From Cohnella rhizosphaerae (GTDB lineage Bacteria > Bacillota > Bacilli > Paenibacillales > Paenibacillaceae), in contig NZ_JAPDIA010000007.1 in assembly GCF_029525575.1 (NCBI RefSeq), positions 682,001 to 746,000 on the forward strand: 64,000 bases of DNA, written 5' to 3'. Below are positions 28,861 through 38,298 of the stretch, one piece after another; the first letter of the stretch is position 1, and every line of letters begins with the position of its first letter. A program made the translations under genes and the position numbers. The notes under the pieces are model-generated. The model did no database searches, was not told the origin of the DNA, and was given only the letters and a program-made list of their open reading frames with translations.

Positions 28861-29410
28861 TTTGTACTCCACTGCCGGGCCTTCCACTGACCAACTCGGT
28901 GTCGCACCCTTGCTAAGATTTTGATTTAAATTCACGACGACCACCTCGCCGTTAACTCGCTCCCAGAACAGTATCGCTTTTCCTTCGGATTTGTTAAGAA
29001 GCAGTGCCGGCCAATAATCGCCAGGCTTCAATGCTTCTCTCTTTACTTCAGAATTAAAGGCAGCATTAAATGAGAAGGCTTCTTTTTTGCGTTAAATGAT
29101 TGGTAAACTCAATATCCACATCTCCGCTGTTGATGAGCTCCCAAGCTTTGTCGTCTTGTACAGCTTCTATCTTGTTTGCTTCAAGCACTTTGAGTGCGCG
29201 GTCCCAGCTGTCCTGGATTTTCTTTACGACGCTTTTGTCCTTGATACGGTCAAACATGGGTTGTTCATAGTTGATATGGGCGGTTCCTTGCTCAAATTTC
29301 TCTGCCAAGTTTGGCTCATTTGATGCATCCGTAACTTTGGTGGCCAGTATACCAGCTCCAGTAATTGATATCGCCAGAGCAGAAACCACAATTAGTTTTT
29401 TGATTTTCAT
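28858..29410 (-). CDS. Secreted protein of unknown function (frameshifted)
   Basis: After repair of a T6 run at 29083-29088 the protein has 183 residues and ends SWSVEGPAVEYK at the terminator. N-terminal signal-like helix (KKLIVVSALAISITGAGILA), no lipobox Cys; the rest is a hydrophilic domain with WDRALKVLEANKIEAV and a beta-rich end (YWPALLLNKSEGKAILFWERV). Not recognised. Clearly lower GC than its surroundings, as is the upstream partner 23 bp away, with which it shares a transcript; AAGGAGGA precedes the ATG. Confidence 0.75.
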
Positions 29411-29433
29411 AAAGTTATCCTCCTTAAACTTGA

Positions 29434-29823
29434 TTAAGGGTTATAAACGACCTCACCAGAAAAATCGGCTGGATCGGTAAAGAGATCAAATTCAAAATAT
29501 TGACTCCAAGCCATGGTATGAGTGTTACTTGCGTTATGAGTGCACGGGGTTGTTCTAGCGTCGGTGTAGATTGGAGCGGAAGTATCTTGCGATAACTTGC
29601 TGCCTACAAATTGCCCATTTGTATACCAATCGAAATAGGATCTTCCTAGCGAGGTCTCTGGATAAAACCCATTTTCGATCCCGGAGACGGAGCCTTGAAC
29701 ATAAATCATAGAGGAACAGCTTCCATCAACCCAAATATCTCTTGATGTGTCTACGTAGGCTGAAGCAAGTGAAGACATGCTTAATGCCATTACCGCCATC
29801 AATGAAAAAACCTTTTTCCTCAT
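29434..29823 (-). CDS. Small secreted protein of unknown function
   Basis: Protein of 129 residues with a signal peptide (MRKKVFSLMAVMALSMSSLASA, cleavage before YVDTS). The mature part is rich in Ser, Thr, Tyr and Asp with two Cys (GSCSSM and TTPCTHN) that could form a disulfide. No family recognised. Strong TTAGGAGGT ribosome site. Base composition is AT-rich compared with all neighbours, and the downstream secreted gene shares this, which suggests joint acquisition. Confidence 0.75.
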   Translation of the reverse strand: MRKKVFSLMAVMALSMSSLASAYVDTSRDIWVDGSCSSMIYVQGSVSGIENGFYPETSLGRSYFDWYTNGQFVGSKLSQDTSAPIYTDARTTPCTHNASNTHTMAWSQYFEFDLFTDPADFSGEVVYNP

Positions 29824-30040
29824 AATTTACCTCCTAATTTAGAATTCTACTACATTTTACTATTGACTGCGAATGGATAAATGATCAAAAATGATCATAA
29901 ATTTGGGAATATCCTCCTAAAATTACACTTAGAATAAAGTTTATGAAAATTATTCAGATGATATTAATTTGTTTTATACGGCCTCGTGGTATGAAGCGAG
30001 TTAACGATATCAGTTACTTCGTAAAACGAATATCATCATC

Positions 30041-30099
30041 TTGCCTTTTTTATTAGTATTCCGGTATCATAGTCCAAGTGAGATTGAGAATCGTTATCG
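30041..30099 (+). promoter_or_regulatory. Promoter with Fur box
   Basis: Within the AT-rich gap 29824-30159, TTGCCT (30041-30046) and TATCAT (30065-30070) are 18 bases apart, and TGAGAAT-C-GTTATCG (30085-30099) matches the 7-1-7 Fur consensus TGATAAT-N-ATTATCA at 11 of 14 positions. It precedes a siderophore-binding lipoprotein gene, consistent with iron repression. The rest of the gap shows nothing else I can name. Confidence 0.72.
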
Positions 30100-30159
30100 T
30101 TAACAAGTATAATCATACCGCCTAGCACAAACTAACCCCTCCAAGGAGAGAATACCTAC

Positions 30160-31168
30160 ATGTCTAAGCTTCGCAAATCAGGCTTGCTCCTCACCTTCAT
30201 CCTGCTGCTGGTCAGTGTCGTCACCGCTTGCGGCAGCAAAAACAACAATGCTTCGTCGGGCGCATCCCTGTCCGCGAGCGAGAGCGCGTCGGCTTCCGCC
30301 AGCGCGAGCCAGACAGCATCCGCACCCGCATCGTCCGACGACGGCGCGACGACGAAAAAGGTCACCGACGGCATGGGCCGCGAGATCGAGGTGCCCGTCA
30401 AGGCGCAGCGCGTCGTCGCGCTTAACAACTTCGGCGATCTGCTGGCGCTGGGCGTCAAACCGGTCGGCACGATCAACTATTACCTCGACAAGTATAAGGA
30501 CGAGCCGGAAGCCGTCGCCGGCATCGAAAGCGTTGGCGACCAGGAAGCGGACAACGAGAAGGTACTGGCGGCGACGCCCGACCTGATCATCGTAAGCAAC
30601 TACTTCAAGCCCGAAGTCGTCGACGCGCTGCAGAAGATCGCGCCGACCTACGCGACTACGTTCGGCCGCACGCCGTACGAGCAGTTGGACGATCTGGCCG
30701 CGCTGCTGGACGTCGAAGCGCAGAAGCAGGCGTTCCTGGACAGCTTCAAGGCCGAAGCCGCGGACGCCAAGGAGAAGCTGAAGGGTAAGATCGCCGCAGG
30801 CGAGAAGGTCGGCATTCTCCAATTTTGGAGTAAGAAAATTTACGAGCATCAGACGAAGGTGTTCACGCCGCTGTACGAGGATATCGGCTTCCTGCCGACC
30901 GAGCACGTCAAGACGCTCACCGCCACGACCGAGGTTACCCAGGAGGCCGTGCCGACGAACGTGGCGGATGCGGATCGCCTGTTCATCATGGTCGACGGCC
31001 AAGCCGACATCGATACCTACAATTCCCTTAAGGAATCGGCCTGGAAGAACATTCCGGCGGTTCAAAAAAAACCAGGTGTACCTCGTGGACAGCGGACACT
31101 GGAACGATTTCAGCGCCGCTGCGCTGCAATGGCAGCTGCGCGATGTCGTTAAGCTGCTGAGCAAATAA
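30160..31168 (+). CDS. Iron-siderophore ABC transporter binding lipoprotein (FhuD/YfiY-like, frameshifted)
   Basis: Surface lipoprotein of 335 residues after repair. Signal peptide with lipobox TAC, a Ser/Ala tether, then a periplasmic-binding-protein class III fold: VTDGMGREIEVPVKAQRVVALNNFGDLLALGVKPVG and DLIIVSNYFKPEVV. An A8 run at 31064-31071 carries one extra base; repair gives VQKNQVYLVDSGHWNDFS, the expected ending. No permease or ATPase gene is adjacent, so it must use a transporter encoded elsewhere, which is common in Paenibacillaceae. AAGGAGAG precedes the ATG. Confidence 0.9.
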
Positions 31169-31176
31169 AGTCGCAT

Positions 31177-31216
31177 AAAGGAGCTGCCAGCATCTGCTGT
31201 CCGCTCCTTTTCTTTT
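31177..31216 (+). terminator. Terminator after siderophore-binding protein
   Basis: AAAGGAGC (31177-31184) pairs with GCTCCTTT (31203-31210), with an inner CAGCA/TGCTG stem, followed by a T-rich tract. Confidence 0.85.
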
Positions 31217-31277
31217 CGGAATAATGAAGCTTCGATCGCGCAAGCTAGCATTATCCGATAAAAAGGTGGTGCGAAGC

Positions 31278-31562
31278 ATGTCCAGAAGAAGATCGAGACG
31301 GCTCGCCGTTCCCGGCGCCGAGCAGGGCGTCAATGCGTTCAAGGCGGAGGTTATGCGCAAGGAAGGCTATACGGTAGATCCGGCACATCCCGACGACGTA
31401 AAGTACGAGGTCGCCAAGTCGCTAGGCGTGCCGTTGACGCCGGGGGACAACGGTCACCTCACGACGGAGGACGCCGGCCATGTGGGCGGCAAGATCGGCG
31501 GCTCCATGGTGCGCGAGATGATCCGAATGGCGCAGGAAAAGCTGTCGCAAAGACAGCCTTGA
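31278..31562 (+). CDS. Alpha/beta-type small acid-soluble spore protein
   Basis: Protein of 94 residues that coats and protects DNA in the dormant spore. The conserved blocks are visible: KAEVMRKEGY, YEVAKSLGVPL and the C-terminal VGGKIGGSMVREMIRMAQEKL. The N-terminus MSRRRSRRLAVPGAEQGV is Arg-rich, as in Paenibacillus members. The start ATG at 31278 follows AAAGGTGGT. A CATTATC at 31249-31255 could be the -10 of a SigG promoter but the -35 is poor. This gene marks the organism as a spore former. Confidence 0.9.
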   Translation: MSRRRSRRLAVPGAEQGVNAFKAEVMRKEGYTVDPAHPDDVKYEVAKSLGVPLTPGDNGHLTTEDAGHVGGKIGGSMVREMIRMAQEKLSQRQP

Positions 31563-31580
31563 CCGGTCCGCCATCCGCAA

Positions 31581-31626
31581 ATAACGAAGCCCGCCGGCGC
31601 ATCCGCGTCCAGGCGGGTTTTGTTAT
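31581..31626 (+). terminator. Terminator after SASP gene
   Basis: ATAACGAAGCCCGCC pairs with GGCGGGTTTTGTTAT (allowing G-T), with the T-rich end directly on the stem. Confidence 0.82.
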
Positions 31627-31718
31627 GGCCGTCTTTTCCTATGCCGCAAGCTTCGTGATACAATGAGAGAACAAATGTTCCGGCGTAAAAGGGCGGTACG
31701 GCTTGGGGGACGGACGAT

Positions 31719-34191
31719 ATGCGGGGAACGGTCACGATCGCGGTCAGGCCGCTGGTCGAATACGCGCTGCGGAGCGGCGATCTGGCGAGCGGCTTCCGCC
31801 AGGCGTCCGCGCTGGCCGACGGGGTCAAGGCGCACCAGCAGGTGCAGGAGGCTTACGGGGAGCAGGATCGCAAAGAGGTTCAACTGCGCACCGAGATCGA
31901 GCATGGGAATCTGCTGTTCGTCATCGAGGGTCGCTGCGACGGGTTGCTGGCGGGCGAAGACGGCAGCGCGACGATCGAGGAGATCAAGTCGACGGGCGGG
32001 GACCTGCCGGCTTCCGAGGCGGAGACGCCGGAGGTGCACTGGGCGCAGGCTTATTGCTATGCCTACATGCACGCCAAGGTGGAGGGCATCGATCGGATCC
32101 GGGTGAGAATGACCTACGTGGAGACGCGGGGGGGACGGAGGAGCCAGGAGGTCGTTCGAGCGGACGGCCGACTACGCGGAACTGGAGCGGCGCGTCATGG
32201 ACTACGTCGAGCGCTATGCGCCGTTCGCGGAGCTTCAGCTGCGGCATCGCGCAGCCCGGGACGAGAGCATCGCCGGCCTCGCCTTCCCGTATCCGGCGTA
32301 CCGCGCGGGCCAGCGCAAGCTGGCGGGCGCCGTCTACCGGAGCATCGAGGCGGGCCACCAGCTGTTCGCGCGCGCGCCGACCGGCATCGGCAAGACGATG
32401 TCGACGCTGTACCCCGCCGTGAAGTCGATCGGCGAAGGAAAGCTGGCGCGGCTGTTCTACCTAACCGCGCGAACGACGACGCGGGCTTCGGCCGAGGACG
32501 CGCTGCGTCGCATGCAGGACGGCGGACTGCGGCTGCACGCGGTGACGATCACCGCCAAGGACAAGCTTTGCGCGGCCGCGGCCGCGCAGTCGGGCGGTCC
32601 CGGATGCGCCGGGGGGCGTTTGCATGTATGCGGAGGGCTTTTACGACCGTATCAACGCGGCCGTGCTCGACCTGCTGTCGAACGAGACGCTGATGGGAAA
32701 GGACGAGCTGCTGCGGTATGCCGGGAAGCATCGGGTATGCCCGTTCGAGATGTCGCTGGAGATCGCGTACATCGCGGATGCCGTCATTTGCGACTACAAC
32801 TACATCTTCGATCCGCGGATCTCGCTTAAGCGCGTCGCCGCGGAATGGAAGGCCGCCTGCGCGCTGCTCGTCGACGAAGCGCACAACCTGCCCGACCGCG
32901 CCAGGGAGATGTACTCGGCGGAGCTGTCCAAGCGGGATTTTTTGAACCTGGTCCGCGCCTTCAAAGGCAAGGACGCCGCCGTGCGCGCGGCCGCCAAGGC
33001 GGTCGACGCCGCGCTGTTCGCCGTGCGCAAGCGGGGGGGAGGGACAGGGCGCGTTTCTGCTGTCCGAAGGGGTGCCCGAGGCGCTCTCCGAAGCGGTCGA
33101 GGCGTTCGCGGAGGCGGCCGAGGGCGCGCTGGTCATGGCGGAGCGAGGCGGGGGCTTCAAAGGCGGCGAGGAGATGCCGGCAGACTCGGCGGGGACTGTA
33201 GCGTATGCAACCGCCGAAGTGAGCGACGGCGATCTCGACGCGTCAAGGGACGCTTCCGCTGCGCCCGAAGAAGGCGCCGAGGCGCCGGCGGATCCGCACG
33301 AGCTGCTGCTCGATGCTTATTTTGCCGCGTTAGGCTGGATACGGACCGTCAAGCTGTTCGATCCGGAACGCCACGTCGTCTATGCCGAGCGTCAGCGCGC
33401 GGATCTGAGGATCAAGATCTTTTGCATGGACCCGTCTCGCCTGCTGCGCCAGATGCGCAAGGGCTACCGCTCCCAGATCTGCTTTTCGGCGACGCTGTTT
33501 CCGCTGAGCTACTACATGGAGCTGCTGGGCGCAGAGGAAACGGATTATTCCGTGTCGGTGCCTTCCCCCTTCCGCGCCGAGCAGTGGGAGACCGAGATCG
33601 TCCCGCTGTCCACGCGTTATGCCGACCGGGAGACGAACCGCGATCGGATCGCGGCCGCCATGCTGGCGCTGGCAAGCGGGCGTCCCGGGCGTTATTTGTT
33701 CTTTTTCCCGTCGTACGCTTATATGAACGCGGTCTACGAAGCTTTCGCGGAGCAAGGCGGCGACGCCCTCCGCACGCTGCTGCAGCGGCCGGAGATGACC
33801 GAGGACGAGCGTGCCGGCTATCTCGCCGCGTTCGAGGCGGACGGCGGCGAGGCGCTCGTCGGCTTCGCGGTGCTGGGCGGCGTCTTCTCGGAGGGCATCG
33901 ATCTGGCCGGCGACAGGCTGCAGGGCGTCGTCATCGTCGGCGTGGGCATGCCGCAGCCGAGCTTCGAGCGGGACCTGATGCGGTCGCATTTCGACGCTGC
34001 CGGATTGCCCGGGTTCGACTATGCCTACGTTTATCCCGGGATGAACAAGGTGCTCCAGGCGGGCGGGCGGCTCATCCGGACCGAGTCGGACAGCGGCGTG
34101 CTGGTGCTGATCGACGACCGGTACGGACGCGCGCCGTACCGGCGGCTACTGCCCGGGGAGTGGGGGGGCGGAAGGTCGCGACGGACGATAA
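31719..34191 (+). CDS. PD-(D/E)XK nuclease fused to XPD/DinG-like superfamily 2 DNA helicase (four frameshifts)
   Basis: DNA repair-type helicase of 822 residues after repair. N-terminal domain (about 1-145): Cas4/Dna2-like nuclease marks with the metal Asp in GRCDGLL and the EIK motif in TIEEIKST. Helicase core: Walker A APTGIGKTMS, four Cys (KLC, GC, AC/MY, RVCP) placed like the XPD 4Fe-4S cluster, DEAH box LVDEAHNLPDRAREM, motif FSATLFPLSYY and the final GRLIRTESD motif VI. +1 insertions at 32128-32134, 32611-32616, 33033-33039 and 34162-34168. I place the stop at 34189-34191 because the longer unrepaired end runs through the terminator. Confidence 0.88.
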
Positions 34192-34240
34192 AAATCCGCA
34201 GCGGAGCGCGGGCGCGCAGGTCTGCGGATCGGAATTTTTA
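34190..34240. terminator. Terminator between converging genes
   Basis: AAAATCCGCAG (34191-34201) pairs with CTGCGGAT plus the following AT-rich end; A5 on the left and T5 on the right make it usable in both directions. Confidence 0.75.
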
Positions 34241-34874
34241 GAGATTGATATGTCCGGCCTTCATCGGACCTTCCTTGCCGGCATGATAGACGTCGAGACC
34301 GCCGTCCGGGCTTTCGAGCACCGCGTACGGGCAGCAATCGTAAAGGATCAGGCCGCGCAGCGTGCCTTTGACCGCGTAGGATTCATGATAGCCTTTTTTC
34401 AGATCGCCAAAGTCGTTGGCCGTATACACGTGCACGGTGTCGCCGACCTGCTCGGCATAGTTGTGGTTCGTCCGGTTGGCCGCCTTCTTCATCGGCTTAA
34501 AGGAGATATGGCCGCTCATGTATTCCTCGGTCGTGTTCTTTTCCTTGCCTTTGGCGAACTCGGGCCACAGGTCGCTGAACACCGTCAAGCCGGCCTTGTC
34601 GTTGTAGACGAGGATCAGCGGGATCGTCGCCGGACCGTATGGCAGCGTGAACAGGTCGATCAGCTTGCCGTCGTGGAATTTGCCGTTCGTCTGGAACAGC
34701 TGCTTTTCGCTGTCGTGCACGAACACGCGGTTGCCGACCTGCAGGGCGGCGAACCCTTTTTTCGCTGTCGGATTTTACGACCGCGTCGGCGGCCTGGGCC
34801 GCGCCGGGCGCGATGAGCGCGAGGGCCAGCGCCGCCGCCGCGGTCAGGCGCAGCGCGTTTTTGTTGAACTTCAT
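34238..34874 (-). CDS. Secreted protein of unknown function (frameshifted)
   Basis: Protein of 211 residues after removing one base from a T6 run at 34757-34762 (repair gives SEKKGFAALQVGNRVFVHDSE-like continuity). Signal peptide with cleavage at AAQA-AD. The mature domain is beta-rich with LFQTNGKFHDGKLIDLFTLPYG and YDCCPYAVLESPDGGLDVY, containing an unusual CC pair. No family recognised. AGGAGAGAT precedes the ATG. Confidence 0.75.
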
Positions 34875-35156
34875 CTTTCGATCTCTCCTTCGTTCGTTCC
34901 GTCTCGAACGCCGCGCGAGCGGGCTCGACTATGGCATATTGTGGCACGGGGGAGCAGTAATTGGTAAGTTACCGCAGTCATGTGAAATGTAATGCGGATA
35001 AATGACGCGGAGCTGCGAGCAGCGGCGATCCAAGGGAGGCTGGAGAGCGTGCGGAAGAGCGCGGCTTGGCGGGAGGCTTGGCTGCGGCCGAGCCAAACGT
35101 TGGGAAATCAAGTATAATGGACCTAACACTACGAACGAGATACGGAGCTGACAGCG

Positions 35157-36513
35157 TTGAGCAAGCCGACGACGACACCGGAGGGCCAGGCGGCATCCGC
35201 GGAATTGAAGCAATGCGTGAGCTGCTTCGCGCTTAAACCGATATCGGAGTTCCGCCGCAGATCGGGACGGCGGGCGGGGGCGAACGCGCGCAGGGGCATC
35301 TGCAAGCAGTGCAGGGCGGCGCTGCCCGCGGCGGCGTCCGGCGCGGATCGCGCGGCAGACGAGACGGACGTTCCGGCTGCCGCGGCCGAGGCGGGCGCGA
35401 CAGCGGGCGCCTTCGCCGAAGGCCAGGCGCCTGGCGGCAAGCGGGGCAGGCGTCGGCGCGGACTGCCGGCGGCTGCGCCCGAGGCGGCGCTCGACGAGGC
35501 GGCTGCGCTCGCGGTCGCGCCCGAGGAGGCGCCGCGGCCCGCGCGCAAGCGGCGGCGTCGGCGCGGGGGCGCGAACGCCGCGGCCGGCGATGCGCCGCAA
35601 CCGGTGCCGGCTGCGACGGCTGCGCCTGCGGAAGAGCCTGCGGCGCCCGCGGCCGGCGGCGCGCCGAAGCGTAAGCGGCGCGGCCGGCGCAAGCGCGCCG
35701 CGGCAGGCGCGGGGGGGCGCGGGCGTGGCCTCCGCGCCTGAGCGGGACGCGCCAGCGGCGCCGGCGGAGGAGCCGGCTGCGCCCGCAGCAGCGGGGGCGC
35801 CGAAGCGCAAGCGGCGCGGCCGGCGCAAACGCGGCGCGTCGCTCGCGGCCGGCGCGAGCGCGGGCACGTCGGCCGCAGCGGGCGCCGGCGCGATTGCGGC
35901 GCCGGAGCCGGCGCGGCCCGCGGCGCAGGCCGCCGTGCTGCCGGCTGCGCAGCCGGCGCCCGCCCGGGCGTCCTCGCCGCAGCCGAAGGCGGCCGCCGCG
36001 AGGACGCAAAAGGCGCGCCAGGCAGCGCCGGCCGGCGAGGCTGCGCCGCGGGTGCCGCCTCGCGGCTCGGCCCGCGCCCGCGCGACGGCGCCGGGCGGCT
36101 CGGCGCGCGGCATCGACCCGCACGATGCGTCGCAGCTCCAGGCGACGCGCGAAGGTTTCGTCCGCATGCGCGGCAGGACCGACAAAGGACGCGGCTGGTA
36201 CCAGGAGATCGACCTGGAGATGGCGGTTACCTTGGTGCGCGAGCATGCGGCCGTCGTCGTCAACCGCCATACGATCCGCAGACTGCTGAGCAATCGCGAT
36301 TTTCGGATGATGATCCTGAACCGGGACAAGTATACCTGCTATTTCTGTGGCGACTACGGCGACACGATCGACCATCTGCTGCCTCGCTCCAAGGGCGGGC
36401 ACACGACGCCGGACAACTGCGTCTGCGCCTGCAACCTGTGCAACCAGACCAAGGCGAACCGCGACCTGGACGAGTTCGTGGCGGCGGGTATTCCGGTCAA
36501 ACCCCTTGAGTAA
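35157..36513 (+). CDS. HNH endonuclease with N-terminal zinc ribbon and long basic low-complexity linker (frameshifted)
   Basis: Protein of 451 residues after repair. N-terminus: a CxxC...CxxC zinc-ribbon motif (QCVSCFALKPISEFRRRSG, then ICKQCRAA), as in small phage and HNH-linked proteins. Middle (about 50-320): Ala/Pro-rich with four Arg/Lys clusters, two of them identical KRKRRGRRKR. C-terminus: complete HNH with CYFCGDYGDTIDHLLPRS, CVCACNLCNQTKANRDL. TTG start at 35157, GGAG seven to ten bases upstream; TATAAT at 35113-35118. One extra G in the G7 run at 35711-35717. The HNH core is that of common Firmicutes HNH nucleases; the histone-like middle is the odd part and should bind DNA or RNA non-specifically. 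Confidence 0.85.
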
Positions 36514-36550
36514 CGAATAGGAAGCGACAACGCATCGGACCATGATAAAC

Positions 36551-36580
36551 AACCGTCGGGCAAAAGCCCCGGCGGTTATT
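36551..36580 (+). terminator. Terminator after HNH gene
   Basis: AACCGTCGGG pairs with CCCCGGCGGTT (one G-T pair) around CAAAAG, followed by ATTTAT. Confidence 0.65.
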
Positions 36581-36773
36581 TATCGTTAGCGACTCGACGG
36601 ACGATTCCCAGCGGCACAAAGAAACGCCATACAGCGTTACTTCGCCCGCCCCACACCACCTACCGGCTAAAGTAACGCCGTACAACGCCACATGGCCGCC
36701 CCGCACCACCTAGTACATGCATGCTTAAATCATTGATCTATCAAATAAGAAGTTTGGGTATGAAGTACCTGCT

Positions 36774-37112
36774 GGACCGGTCCGCGAAGCTGTAGCGTAA
36801 CTTTTTGCCCTTACGGCAACTTTTGGACCGGTCCGCGAGGCTGTAGAGTAACTTTTTTGCCCTTCCAGCACCATTTGGACCGGTCAGCGACGCTGTAGAG
36901 TAACTTTTTGCCTCTACAGCCCCCCTATGGACCGGTCCGCGAGGCTGTAGAGTAACTTTTTTGCCCTTCCAGCATCATTTGGACCGGTCCGCGAGGCTGT
37001 AGAGTAACTTTTTTGCCCTTCCAGCATCATTTGGACCGGTCCGCGAAGCTGTAGAGTAACTTTTTTCCCTTCCAGCACCATTTGGACCGGTCAGCGACGC
37101 TGATGAGCGTGT
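36774..37112. repeat. Tandem array B: seven copies of a 52-bp unit
   Basis: Copies begin (GGACC) at 36774, 36825, 36877, 36929, 36981, 37033 and 37084; spacing 51-52 bp. Each unit opens with the palindrome GGACCGGTCC (or GGACCGGTCAGC), then CGCGAGGCTGTAGAGTAAC, a T-run and CCCTTCCAGCA. It lies between the converging ends of the HNH and AraC genes. Two imperfect copies of CGTTACTT-like motifs (36625-36690) lie upstream. No reading frame is preserved across it. Confidence 0.95.
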
Positions 37113-37210
37113 TTGATTTGCGCCGTGCTGCACTAGCGGCCCGAAGTCACGCCCTACCGCGCCACATCGCCAGACTCGCATCCATCCCCCCCAGCAAGGC
37201 TGGCCCGCTT

Positions 37211-38107
37211 CTATACCATCCTCCCCATCCGCCTGTAGGCGCCCGGCGCGCAGCCGACCCGGCGCTTGAACAGCCGCGTGAAGTGGTGGACGGAGCCGAA
37301 GTGCAGCCGTTCTGACGTCTCGAGGACGCTCAGGTTCTCGTCCGCCAGCAGTTGCTTGGCGAGCTCCAGCTTGCAGCCGAGAAAGTATTCGTGCGGCGAT
37401 TGGCCGTACAGTCTCCCAAACAGGGCGGCAGCGTGGTTTTCGTGATAGTGGGTCCACGCAGACAGCCATTCCCTCCGGTAGGATTCCCCGGCCTGCTCCC
37501 GAAGTCTGGTCCTGACGGTCTCGAGCAGCGAAGCGGCCGGGTCCTGCTCGGCGCGGGCCTGCCTGATGCGCTCGTGCAGCTCGGTCAGGAAGCGGACGAG
37601 CAGCGCTCTCCCGCGCAGATGATGCAAGGCGTCCGCCATGCGGAAATACTGCGCGGCCGACGCGAAGAAGGGCTCGGCGAACGCAGGAGGCAGCGCGATG
37701 TGTTCGGGGACCGCGAACCCGCCGGCGGCATCGCCCAATACGAGCCGCGCCTCGGCGACGGGCGGCAAGTCCGATCCACGCCTTATGTCGACGGGCAGCT
37801 CGTAGGGGACGGCCCCCGTCGCGGGCAGCTCGCCGACCGGCGCGAAGTGGAGCCCGTACAGGACGAAAGGCGTTTCGTCGTCTGCCTCGAACCGGTGGGG
37901 CACCCCGGGCCCGTAGTAAAACAGATCGCCGGGTCCCGCACCGTAGACGCTTCCGCCGATCTCGGCCTTTCCTTTCCCCTCGGCCGTATAGATGAACTGG
38001 TGATCCCTCACGAAGCGCGGTCCGAAGGCGAAACCGGGCCCGCAGGCCAGCCTGTTGGCATAGGAGACGACCGGATTCAGCGCCTCCCAGCCGATTCTCA
38101 GCTCCAT
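37211..38107 (-). CDS. AraC-family transcriptional regulator
   Basis: Regulator of 298 residues: an N-terminal cupin sensor (FVRDHQFIYTAEGKGKAEIGG, GDLFYYGPGVPHRFEAD) and a C-terminal double helix-turn-helix (HYHENHAAALFGRLYGQSPHEYF, then LSVLETSERLHFGSVHHFTRLFKRRVGCAPGAYRR). It is divergent from a PhyH-family gene 190 bp away, its probable target. The ligand is unknown, likely a sugar or related small molecule. Confidence 0.9.
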   Translation of the reverse strand: MELRIGWEALNPVVSYANRLACGPGFAFGPRFVRDHQFIYTAEGKGKAEIGGSVYGAGPGDLFYYGPGVPHRFEADDETPFVLYGLHFAPVGELPATGAVPYELPVDIRRGSDLPPVAEARLVLGDAAGGFAVPEHIALPPAFAEPFFASAAQYFRMADALHHLRGRALLVRFLTELHERIRQARAEQDPAASLLETVRTRLREQAGESYRREWLSAWTHYHENHAAALFGRLYGQSPHEYFLGCKLELAKQLLADENLSVLETSERLHFGSVHHFTRLFKRRVGCAPGAYRRMGRMV

Positions 38108-38298
38108 CTTTCATCCCCCCGCCCGCGTTCAAAAACGTCTTTGCAAAGATCAATTTTCGTAAACTTGCATCAAATACGCGTTTGAATCGACGTACTATGA
38201 TGATCCTGTACATCGTTGAACAAGTCAATGTCCAGAAGCGGCACGCGTCAAAGGCCGAACGCCGGCGTGTCCGCCGCGAACAGGAGGAGGATTCGGAA

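Noticed and set aside
28858..30160. Prophage or transposon remnant in the AT-rich island
   Set aside because: No integrase, transposase, terminal inverted repeats or tRNA target seen; only composition and two secreted genes.
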